A stretch of 25,685 nt of DNA from Prevotella sp. (GTDB taxonomy: Bacteria; Bacteroidota; Bacteroidia; Bacteroidales; Dysgonomonadaceae), in contig JAISES010000425.1 of the NCBI GenBank assembly GCA_031263965.1, positions 1 through 25,685 of the forward strand, written 5' to 3'. Positions 6,287 through 13,443 of the stretch are shown in pieces. The number at the start of each line of letters is the position of its first letter. The stretch's first letter is position 1. The position numbers and the translations under genes were made by a program. The notes beneath the pieces were generated by a model. It was not told the origin of the DNA and searched no databases. It saw only the letters and a program-made list of their open reading frames with translations.

Positions 6287-8023
6287 ATGGGCGATTTCTT
6301 TGTATACATAATCAAGTCGGCTGTTTGTCTGGTCGTATTTTACTTGTTCTTCCGTTTGTTGCTGAACAGGGATACATTCCATCGTTTCAACCGTATTGCA
6401 GTCCTTTGTATATTGGTCTTATCATTTATTGTCCCGCTTTGTCGTATTCATGTAAATGCTCCGGCTCAGGTAAACAGGGCAGTATTTGAATTACATCAGT
6501 TATTTGTAGAACCGGATAACGTTGAAGTTATTTCACAACCCGATAAAACCTTTTCGTGGACGCATGGCGTGTTGCTTGTTTATCTGGCGGGAATTATATT
6601 CTTCATATTCCGGAATGTTTATTTTCTGCTGTGTATGCGGCGTTTGTTTCTACAAAGTAAGGTAGAAAAGCCGGACAGTGGGGTTAAGCTGGTCGTATGC
6701 GACAATACTATATCTCCATTCAGTTGGATGAATTATATTATAATATCTGAGAATGATTTAAGGGAAAATGGCAAGGAAATAATGACACATGAAATGGCGC
6801 ATGTGCGTAAATTCCATTCTATAGATATTTTGTTAGCTGATATTTGTATTGTTTTTCAATGGTTTAACCCTGCTGTATGGCTTATTAAACAAGAGTTGCA
6901 AAATATACATGAGTACGAAGCGGATGAGTATGTGCTGAAAGAAGGTATTGATGCTAAACATTATCAATTATTATTAATAAAAAAAGCTGTCGGCAAAAGG
7001 CTCTATTCAATGGCCAACAGCTTTAATTACAGTAAACTTAAAAAACGTATTACCATGATGTCAAAACAAAAATCAAGCCCGTGGGCCCGGTTGAAGTATC
7101 TTTATGTACTTCCTGTAACAGTAGTAGCGATAACAGCGTTTGCCCGTCCCGAAGTTTCCAACAAGTTGGACAAAATCTCAGAAGTCAAAGTTAGTGATTT
7201 TACCGGAATGGTAAAAGTAAACGATGTGGTAAAAAATGATCTTCCTGTAAAAGATACGGTAGATGGATTTGTATTAACCGACATTCAGGTGAAAAATGCC
7301 GGTGATAAGAAACAGGCAGAGAAGGATTCATTTGCTGATAAGAGTTTTGAGCTGAAAGTAATTAACGGCTCAACAAGTGTTAAATCCGATAGCGATGGGA
7401 ATCTTGCTCTTAACGTATCGGGAGATGCTACAGTGGAAATGACGACTCCCAAAGGTCAGATGCAGATGAAATCCGAGAATATGTTTATTAATCTGAGCAG
7501 TGTTCAGATATCACGGAGTGCCGATGTTACTAAAAGAATAAGTGGTATCGTTAAGGATTCTTCCGGCAATCCGGTCGCCGGAGCCACAATCGTAGTCGTT
7601 GGCACAAAAACCGGAACTGTAACTGTTACTGATATGAATGGTAAATTCGCGCTGGATGCCCCTGATGATGCTACCCTCTCAATATCTATGAAAGATATGA
7701 AGAGTGCGGCAGTGAAAGTTGGGAAATCAAAATCTTTGGTAATTACTTTAGCACCTCAAGGTTCAGGGGAGAATGTCATTATTGCTTCGGACTATTCTGT
7801 CGAAAATAATGTTTTGAATCTGAAAGATGTAGTAGTTTACAACGAAAGTAAGAGTCCTTTAATTGTAATAGACGGAAAGGTGAGCGTGGATGGCATAGGC
7901 GCTATTGATCCCAATGAAATAGCGAGCCTCAAAGTTTTGCGAAAAGAAGAAGGAATTAAGCAATATGGAGATGAAGGAAAAAACGGGGTGATTATTATTA
8001 CTACTAAGAGTAAAGATAAATAA
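6287..8023 (+). CDS. BlaR1-like M56 metallopeptidase with regulatory-like and TonB-plug-like C-terminal modules
   Basis: A 578-residue membrane sensor protease. Helices lie at ~4-24, ~36-56, ~94-116 and ~270-287. The zinc motif HEMAH is at 168-172, with the downstream glutamate in HEYEAD (E211) as probable third ligand. After helix 4 the rest should be periplasmic. It comprises a linker (290-415), a carboxypeptidase-regulatory-like beta-sandwich (RISGIVKDSSGNPVAGATIVV, 417-489) and a short TonB-receptor plug-like module (~506-576) with SPLIVIDG, IDPNEIASLKVLRKEEG and NGVIIITTK as in SusC plugs. No barrel and no penicillin-binding domain follow. BlaR1 proteins sense beta-lactams with a C-terminal PBP-like domain, and here the plug-like module takes that place. 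The gene is coupled to the BlaI-like gene (5 nt gap) and ends before a strong terminator. Confidence 0.92.
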   Translation: MGDFFVYIIKSAVCLVVFYLFFRLLLNRDTFHRFNRIAVLCILVLSFIVPLCRIHVNAPAQVNRAVFELHQLFVEPDNVEVISQPDKTFSWTHGVLLVYLAGIIFFIFRNVYFLLCMRRLFLQSKVEKPDSGVKLVVCDNTISPFSWMNYIIISENDLRENGKEIMTHEMAHVRKFHSIDILLADICIVFQWFNPAVWLIKQELQNIHEYEADEYVLKEGIDAKHYQLLLIKKAVGKRLYSMANSFNYSKLKKRITMMSKQKSSPWARLKYLYVLPVTVVAITAFARPEVSNKLDKISEVKVSDFTGMVKVNDVVKNDLPVKDTVDGFVLTDIQVKNAGDKKQAEKDSFADKSFELKVINGSTSVKSDSDGNLALNVSGDATVEMTTPKGQMQMKSENMFINLSSVQISRSADVTKRISGIVKDSSGNPVAGATIVVVGTKTGTVTVTDMNGKFALDAPDDATLSISMKDMKSAAVKVGKSKSLVITLAPQGSGENVIIASDYSVENNVLNLKDVVVYNESKSPLIVIDGKVSVDGIGAIDPNEIASLKVLRKEEGIKQYGDEGKNGVIIITTKSKDK

Positions 8024-8037
8024 GATCGTCAAATAAG

Positions 8038-8070
8038 AATAGGCCGGTTCAGTTCCGAACCGGCCTATTC
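8038..8070. terminator. Strong bidirectional hairpin between convergent genes
   Basis: A perfect 13-bp stem pairs AATAGGCCGGTTC (8038-8050) with GAACCGGCCTATT (8057-8069) around a six-base loop. It lies 14 nt after the M56 gene stop and 19 nt after the stop of the convergent lipoprotein gene. The T tracts on both sides are short, so it may partly work as a roadblock or RNA-stabilising structure. Confidence 0.85.
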
Positions 8071-8088
8071 TTGTTGTATATGGCGCAA

Positions 8089-8568
8089 TTATTGCAATCT
8101 CATGTTTTTTTCCTTAGCAAATTCTTTTTGAATATTACGGAAAGCTTCTCCTTTTTCAGCTATTACTTTTGCTATATCGTTATATTCGTTGGAAAAAGCA
8201 GTCGCTTGTTCTTCTGTAGGTTCGTTTCCTATAGAAGCGGCCTTGTCACCTAGTTTTACGATTTGCTTAGTAAATTCAAAGTATATTATAGCTGTTTCTT
8301 TAAATTTTTCTCCACCCGAAGGAGTATTTAAAGCTTTGATAACATCTATACTCTTATCTATTTTAGTCAACAGGCTGTCGCCTAAAGGTTTAATATCGGC
8401 AACGGCATTAGTTTCAATAGCTTGTCCTAATTTAGTTCCATATTCAGTCAAAGTCACTTCTAAAGCTTCCTGTTCATTAACAATTGTGTCGTTAAATTTT
8501 ACTGCATCTGCTCCGCATGATGTAAGAATGAGCATCACAGTAACTAAAGAAAATAATGTTTTTTTCAT
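8089..8568 (-). CDS. Small lipoprotein, LIC11966-like surface protein (tentative)
   Basis: The 159 residues begin with a lipoprotein signal, MKKTLFSLVTVMLILTSC, with lipobox L15-T-S-C18. The mature part is mostly alpha-helical and acidic (DAVKFNDTIVNEQEALEVTLTEYG, KIDKSIDVIKALNTPSGGEKFKETAIIYFEFTKQIVKLGDKA), probably a four-helix bundle. The NDxIVNEQ and YFEFTKQ elements remind me of the proteins annotated as LIC11966-family surface proteins; that is from memory and not tested. I see no acidic lipoprotein-export signal after Cys18, so periplasmic-facing placement is more likely than surface exposure. It has its own well-formed promoter and is monocistronic between a shared terminator and amtB. 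Confidence 0.8.
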   Translation of the reverse strand: MKKTLFSLVTVMLILTSCGADAVKFNDTIVNEQEALEVTLTEYGTKLGQAIETNAVADIKPLGDSLLTKIDKSIDVIKALNTPSGGEKFKETAIIYFEFTKQIVKLGDKAASIGNEPTEEQATAFSNEYNDIAKVIAEKGEAFRNIQKEFAKEKNMRLQ

Positions 8569-8613
8569 TTTTTTTGTTTTTTAGTAATTTTATTAAAATT
8601 TGATTGTTTACGA

Positions 8614-8644
8614 CAAAGGTAGATAAAGAAACTTCACATACAAA
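8614..8644 (-). promoter_or_regulatory. Consensus Bacteroidota primary-sigma promoter of the lipoprotein gene
   Basis: Read on the minus strand, TTTG (8644-8641), a 19-bp spacer and TACCTTTG (8621-8614) fit the TTTG-N19-21-TAnnTTTG consensus exactly. The predicted transcript starts near 8607, with a leader of about 40 nt before the ATG at 8568. Confidence 0.8.
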
Positions 8645-8718
8645 TGTTTTATGATGATAAAGTTTTCTTTTTTGCCGACTATCTGTTCCCTGACTTTTTT
8701 ATCCCCGCCACAGGAGAA

Positions 8719-10071
8719 TTATTCATCTTCATTATAAGCAATTTCACCATGCTGAGATATATCAAGTCCGATAGATTCTTCATTTTTACTTACTTTCAGG
8801 CCGATGGCTTTATCAACAATTTTAAACAATATGAATGTTAATATAGCGCTGTATGCAATTGCCGCAAGATTTACAATTGCTTGTATTCCTAACTGATTCC
8901 AGTCTCCGTAAAGCGCACCTTGTACCCCTCCGTCTCCGGTTATAAATTGGGTGGCAAAAACACCGGTCAATATTGCACCGACAAATCCCCCTGCTCCGTG
9001 TACTCCGAATGCATCCAGAGCATCGTCATATTTCAACTTGGGCTTCACATAAGCAACCATTGTAAAGCAAACTATCGCCGATGCCAGACCGATAAATAAA
9101 GCCCCCGTTGCATCTACGGTTCCTGCTGCCGGAGTGATGGCTACAAGGCCTGCTACAGCTCCTGTGCATATACCGACAACTGTAGGTTTCTTATTTATGA
9201 TCCACTCCAGGCTCATCCAGGTTACAGCGGCTATTGCTGTTGCTAGATGTGTTACCAGAAATGCATTGGCAGCCAATCCGTCTGCGGCCAGACCGCTTCC
9301 TGCGTTGAACCCAAACCAGCCTATCCAGAGTAATGCTGTTCCTATAACTACAAATGGAATATTGTGAGGCGGGATAGGATGCCCTATAGTACGGTAACCT
9401 TTGCGACGGCCAAGGAGAATAGCCATAACGAGGGCGGATACCCCTGCATTGATATGAACTACCGTGCCTCCGGCAAAGTCTATCGCACCCATTTGCTGCA
9501 TCCAGCCGCCACCCCATACCCAATGAGCCACAGGATTATAGACAAGGAGAGCCCACAATACGGAGAATAACAGGAATCCCGAAAATTTGATGCGTTCGGC
9601 AAATGCTCCGATAATGAGAGCCGGAGTTATAACTGCAAACATACACTGAAACAGTACGAACAGAATTTCGGGAATACTCCCTGTAGTGAGGCTGTTGAGG
9701 GTTATACCATGAAGGAATACTTTATCGAATCCTCCCATAACAGAACCCAATATGCTACTGTCTTCGCCCATAAAAGCCGTTCCAAAGACCCAGCTATATC
9801 CGATAATTATCCATTCGATGCTGATAACCGCTGTGAGAATAAGGCATTGCATCATAATGCTTAAGACATTTTTACTGCGAACCAATCCTCCATAGAAGAG
9901 TGCAAGTCCGGGAATTGTCATTATCAGGACAAGCACTGTTGCTGTTAGCATCCATGCTGTATTTCCCGAGTCCGGAACTGCTTCGGCTGTTGCTGTTTCT
10001 TGTGCCGTAAGCATAACAGGGGTAAATAAGAGTAAGCCTAGTGGTAATATATATTTTGATAACCTTTTCAT
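8719..10071 (-). CDS. amtB: Ammonium transporter AmtB
   Basis: A 450-residue inner-membrane ammonium channel with a cleavable N-terminal signal (to about LTAQ, residue 24) and 11 expected helices. Family markers are all present: F145 in the external Phe gate region (FQCMFAVITPALIIGAFAERIKFSG), D198 in DFAGGTVVHINAG, the twin histidines H206 and H358 (DAFGVHGAGGFVGAILTG), and FNAGSG at 255-260. The cytoplasmic tail (SIGLDISQHGEIAYNEDE) carries the conserved DxxxHGE segment seen near PII-docking tails. It is third in a minus-strand operon after the outer-membrane protein and PII genes, with a 51-nt gap to PII. PII probably blocks the channel when nitrogen is ample. No terminator was found after it. 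Confidence 0.97.
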   Translation of the reverse strand: MKRLSKYILPLGLLLFTPVMLTAQETATAEAVPDSGNTAWMLTATVLVLIMTIPGLALFYGGLVRSKNVLSIMMQCLILTAVISIEWIIIGYSWVFGTAFMGEDSSILGSVMGGFDKVFLHGITLNSLTTGSIPEILFVLFQCMFAVITPALIIGAFAERIKFSGFLLFSVLWALLVYNPVAHWVWGGGWMQQMGAIDFAGGTVVHINAGVSALVMAILLGRRKGYRTIGHPIPPHNIPFVVIGTALLWIGWFGFNAGSGLAADGLAANAFLVTHLATAIAAVTWMSLEWIINKKPTVVGICTGAVAGLVAITPAAGTVDATGALFIGLASAIVCFTMVAYVKPKLKYDDALDAFGVHGAGGFVGAILTGVFATQFITGDGGVQGALYGDWNQLGIQAIVNLAAIAYSAILTFILFKIVDKAIGLKVSKNEESIGLDISQHGEIAYNEDE

Positions 10072-10122
10072 AACCTGGTTTTTATTTATTTGATAATTTG
10101 AGTATTTACAGTTAATCTTTAT

Positions 10123-10476
10123 TTAATCTTCGTCCTTGTTATATAAAGAGTCTTCGCCATGATCGCCCGTGCGTATCCTGATCGATTGTTCAACATCCGA
10201 AATAAATATGCGTCCGTCACCGCTTTCTCCGGTATATGCCGACTTGAGGATGGCGTCGATTGATTTATCCACATTAATATTTCTCACGACAAACGATATG
10301 TATAACCGGTCGATAGCATTGATGTCATATGCTATTCCCCTGAAAATAAGACCTTGTTTGGCATCTCCTTGTCCTTTTACGTCCCACCATGACAAGAAAT
10401 CTATGTCTGCTTCATGCAAGGCTTTACGCACTTCCTGAAACTTGGATTTGCGGATAATTGCTTCAATTTTTTTCAT
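10123..10476 (-). CDS. glnB: PII-family nitrogen regulatory protein
   Basis: A 117-residue PII signal protein, a trimer that senses ATP/ADP and 2-oxoglutarate. It starts MKKIEAIIRKSKFQEVRKAL and ends in the strongly conserved TGESGDGRIFISDVEQSIRIRTG (82-104). The T-loop (about 36-54) reads GQGDAKQGLIFRGIAYDI. Tyr50 corresponds to the uridylylated Tyr51 of enterobacterial PII. Counted without gaps, residue 39 is Ala where Gln39 contacts Mg-ATP-2-oxoglutarate, and the loop is one residue shorter. The protein sits directly upstream of amtB, so it is functionally a GlnK-like partner that should gate the transporter; glnB or glnK naming is arbitrary here. It follows the outer-membrane gene after 26 nt. 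Confidence 0.95.
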   Translation of the reverse strand: MKKIEAIIRKSKFQEVRKALHEADIDFLSWWDVKGQGDAKQGLIFRGIAYDINAIDRLYISFVVRNINVDKSIDAILKSAYTGESGDGRIFISDVEQSIRIRTGDHGEDSLYNKDED

Positions 10477-10502
10477 AATTTTAAGTCTTGATTAAGTTGT
10501 AT

Positions 10503-11252
10503 TTATTTGATTGTAATACCGAATACGAAGTTTATATCTTCTGTTGCCGGATTGGTAATTATATTGGCGAAAATGGGCAGTTCGAACGATTCGCTGATTT
10601 TTATACTTTTAGTTGCGCCCAGCATTATATTTGTGAATTTAAAACCATTGGTTCCGTATATAGTACTATCCCAGGGCGTGAAACCCGCCGCTATTTTCAG
10701 GTCAATTCCATTTACAGTAAGGGGATAAGCTGCTTCTATATAAGTAGAATATGAGTTCTTTCCATCTTCCTTTTTATTCTCTTTTCCTAAGAAAAAGGTA
10801 TTCCATGATAATGTAAGGGGAAATGACTCAGGGAGAGTATAGGCTAAAGAGCCTTCCAGCATATGTCCACTGTAACCGTTTTCGGGAGAACTGAAATAAC
10901 GAAAGGCTTCGTTGCCGTCCCACCAGTAATCAGTGACAGTAAATCCTAAACGATTGACAGAGTAGGAGGCATAAAAGTCTGCCTCTTTGTACCCTTTGGA
11001 AGAGCTGAAATCCGGCGATATATCTGATGATCCCCACGCTCCTAAAGTGAAATTAGATAAAGATGCCGTTATAAATGGTTGAACACTGGCTCCGGCGGCT
11101 TTGCCGCCTCTCCATACATAACTGCTGACAATGTCAGCTCCCGGATCGATTTCAACTTTCGATTGAGCTTTAGCACCTGATGCAGACAATAAACTCAACA
11201 AACCGGCACTTAAACATGCTTTTTTTAAAAAAAATAATATTTTCATAATCAT
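10503..11252 (-). CDS. Outer-membrane beta-barrel protein (TorF-like putative porin) of the glnB-amtB operon
   Basis: The 249 residues have a signal peptide ending near AKA-Q (residue 29). They continue with alternating beta-strand patterns rich in aromatic residues at strand ends: DPGADIVSSYVWRGG, FTLGAWGSSDIS, ADFYASYSVNRLGFTVTDYWW, LTLSWNTFFLG, SYSTYIEAAYPL, and a C-terminal strand INFVFGITIK. The VSSYVWRG opening recalls TorF/Gcw_chp-type putative porins. It is first in the operon with PII and AmtB, which suggests an outer-membrane channel for ammonium or another nitrogen source, but the substrate is an inference from position. The start may be the ATG at 11252 or two codons downstream (MKILFF). 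Confidence 0.8.
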   Translation of the reverse strand: MIMKILFFLKKACLSAGLLSLLSASGAKAQSKVEIDPGADIVSSYVWRGGKAAGASVQPFITASLSNFTLGAWGSSDISPDFSSSKGYKEADFYASYSVNRLGFTVTDYWWDGNEAFRYFSSPENGYSGHMLEGSLAYTLPESFPLTLSWNTFFLGKENKKEDGKNSYSTYIEAAYPLTVNGIDLKIAAGFTPWDSTIYGTNGFKFTNIMLGATKSIKISESFELPIFANIITNPATEDINFVFGITIK

Positions 11253-11560
11253 AATACATAAAGATGTTAAACGATTTGGTATTATTGATTTATGATTATA
11301 AAATGCGTAATATTATTTCATATTGATATTTTATACCGCAAAAATATGTCAAATTATTTTTTAAATAGAATAAAAATAAGAGATTTTTTTAAAATATTTT
11401 GTAATTGGTTTATTATTAAAAATATAGCGTATGCTAAAAATCTATGTTCCATAAAATAGCTCGATAAAATCGAAAAAAGTAACCCAAAACGATAGTTTGA
11501 TAGCTAAATGATATATCTTTGCATTCGATAGCGAGAATATGATATATTAATTTATGTACT
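11253..11560. promoter_or_regulatory. Divergent control region between the amtB operon and asnB
   Basis: A 308-bp, very AT-rich gap with no ORF. Perfect TAnnTTTG -7 motifs are visible for both directions: TATCTTTG at 11514-11521 (plus, ~40 nt before asnB) and TATTTTTG at 11346-11339 (minus, ~87 nt before the outer-membrane gene). Neither has a TTTG -33 element at 19-21 bp, which would fit activator dependence. I see no clear dyad operator. The placement suggests shared nitrogen control of both transcripts. Confidence 0.55.
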
Positions 11561-13228
11561 ATGTGTGGGTTTGTTGGAGCTTTTGATTTGATGCAGGACG
11601 TATCTGTTTTGCGGACTCAAGTGTTGAAAATGGCAAAAAAGATACGTCATAGAGGGCCGGATTGGTCCGGGATATATTGTGGCGATCATGCCATCCTTGC
11701 CCATGAACGCTTGTCGATAGTTGGCGTAGCATCGGGTAAGCAACCCTTATATAGTGCAGATCAGAATCTTGTATTAGCTGTAAATGGTGAAATTTATAAT
11801 CATAAAGAAATTAGAAATAAATATCCTGATTATGCATTTCAGACTCAATCGGATTGTGAGGTGATCCTCGCTTTATACCAGGATAAAGGGGTTGCCTTGT
11901 TTGAAGAACTTAACGGTATATACGCTTTTGCACTATATGATAAAGTTAATGATGTATTTCTGTTAGGGCGCGATCATATGGGCATTATTCCGCTATATAC
12001 AGGATATGACGATTCAGGTCAGTTTTACGTAGCCAGCGAATTGAAAGCTCTGGAAGGCGTATGTCCTAATATAAAGGAATTTCAGCCAGGGCATTATCTC
12101 TATAGTAAAGAAGGGGGGGATGGCAAGCAATGGTATAAACGCGACTGGATGCTATATGACAATGTGAAAGATAACAAGTCGGATATTAAAGAAATACGCG
12201 CTTCATTGGAAGATGCCGTTTACCGGCAAATGATGTCTGATGTACCTTATGGCGTATTGTTGTCCGGAGGATTGGATTCTTCTGTTATTTCGGCAGTGGC
12301 AAAACGCTACGCATCTCTCCGCATAGAGGATGACAACAAATCGGAGGCATGGTGGCCTCAACTGCACTCCTTTGCGATTGGGCTCAAAGGTGCGCCTGAC
12401 TTGATTGCAGCAAAGAATGTTGCGGAATATATCGGTACTATCCATCACGAAATAAATTTTACGGTGGAGGAAGCGTTAGATGCGCTGGGCGATGTTATCT
12501 ACCATATTGAGACATACGATGTTACTACGGTGAGAGCTTCAACGCCAATGTATCTTTTAGCTCGTTTCATCAAATCGATGGGTGTGAAGATGGTGCTTTC
12601 GGGCGAAGGTTCGGACGAATTGTTTGGAGGGTATCTGTATTTTCATAAAGCGCCCGATGCAAAAGCATTTCATGAAGAAACGGTGCGTAAACTGGATAAA
12701 TTGCATTTATACGACTGTCTTCGGGCAAATAAGTCTCTGGCTGCCTGGGGAGTGGAAGGGCGCGTTCCTTTTCTGGATAAAGAATTCATGGATGTTGCCA
12801 TGCGTTTGAATCCGGCAGATAAAATGTGCGGCAGTAACGGGAAAATGGAAAAGCATATACTCCGGAAAGCATTCGAAGATTATTTGCCTGAAAATGTGGT
12901 ATGGCGTCAGAAAGAACAGTTTTCGGACGGTGTCGGTTACAATTGGATAGATACTTTACGCGAAGTTGCCGAAAAGAAAGTTTCGGATAAACAGATGGAA
13001 AAAGTGGCGGAACGTTTCCCTATAAACCCGCCAATGTCGAAAGAAGAATATTGGTACCGCACCATTTTTGAGACTCATTTTCCTTCCGCTTCTGCGGCGC
13101 ATACAGTGCCTTCAGTCCCGTCTGTGGCTTGCAGTACGGCAGTTGCGCTGGAATGGGATGCGTCTTTCAAAAACAGGATAGATCCATCGGGACGGGCAGT
13201 GCAGGCTGTGCATGCCGAAGCTTATTAA
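11561..13228 (+). CDS. asnB: Asparagine synthase B (glutamine-hydrolysing)
   Basis: It makes asparagine from aspartate, glutamine and ATP. The 555 residues match E. coli AsnB (554). MCGFVGAF puts the Ntn amidase nucleophile at Cys2, exposed after Met removal. Amidase residues follow in RHRGPDWSG, HERLSIVG and NGEIYNH. The C-terminal synthetase domain has the PP-loop SGGLDSS (235-241) and SGEGSDEL (347-354). The C-terminus (ALEWDASFKNRIDPSGRAVQ) is the family's conserved end, so the gene is complete. It opens the plus-strand nitrogen set and is followed by gltB after a 215-nt gap occupied by a structured repeat, so co-transcription with gltB is uncertain. Confidence 0.97.
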   Translation: MCGFVGAFDLMQDVSVLRTQVLKMAKKIRHRGPDWSGIYCGDHAILAHERLSIVGVASGKQPLYSADQNLVLAVNGEIYNHKEIRNKYPDYAFQTQSDCEVILALYQDKGVALFEELNGIYAFALYDKVNDVFLLGRDHMGIIPLYTGYDDSGQFYVASELKALEGVCPNIKEFQPGHYLYSKEGGDGKQWYKRDWMLYDNVKDNKSDIKEIRASLEDAVYRQMMSDVPYGVLLSGGLDSSVISAVAKRYASLRIEDDNKSEAWWPQLHSFAIGLKGAPDLIAAKNVAEYIGTIHHEINFTVEEALDALGDVIYHIETYDVTTVRASTPMYLLARFIKSMGVKMVLSGEGSDELFGGYLYFHKAPDAKAFHEETVRKLDKLHLYDCLRANKSLAAWGVEGRVPFLDKEFMDVAMRLNPADKMCGSNGKMEKHILRKAFEDYLPENVVWRQKEQFSDGVGYNWIDTLREVAEKKVSDKQMEKVAERFPINPPMSKEEYWYRTIFETHFPSASAAHTVPSVPSVACSTAVALEWDASFKNRIDPSGRAVQAVHAEAY

Positions 13229-13253
13229 TCAGGGTATCTTTTTTTATATCTAT

Positions 13254-13395
13254 TAAACATTATATAGAATAAATGTATATAGCTGTCATTTACAGTAAAT
13301 TAACCACAGAGTTTCACAGAGAAAAAAATCACGGAGTACACAGTGTAACTCTGTGAAATTAAACCCTGTGTGACTCCGTGGTTAAAAATATATAC
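13254..13395 (+). repeat. Dispersed structured repeat, copy 2 (same family as 4033-4173)
   Basis: A near-identical inverted partner of 4033-4173. The outer arms are TTAACCACAGAG (13300-13311) and CTCCGTGGTTAA (13374-13385). An inner stem pairs TCACGGAGT (13329-13337) with ACTCTGTGA (13348-13356), giving a nested hairpin. It starts 25 nt after the asnB stop and ends 48 nt before gltB. No ORF is present. Confidence 0.85.
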
Positions 13396-13443
13396 TGTTT
13401 TAATAGACAGCCAAATAGTAAAAAATATATCAACTAAAAGAAT

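Noticed and set aside
5919..8023. Beta-lactam resistance locus (blaI-blaR1)
   Set aside because: No beta-lactamase or PBP-like sensor domain is present; the M56 partner ends in a plug-like module, so a beta-lactam role is not supported.
11240..11460. Origin-like AT-rich region
   Set aside because: AT-rich, but without DnaA-box clusters or dnaA/dnaN neighbours; a divergent promoter region explains it.
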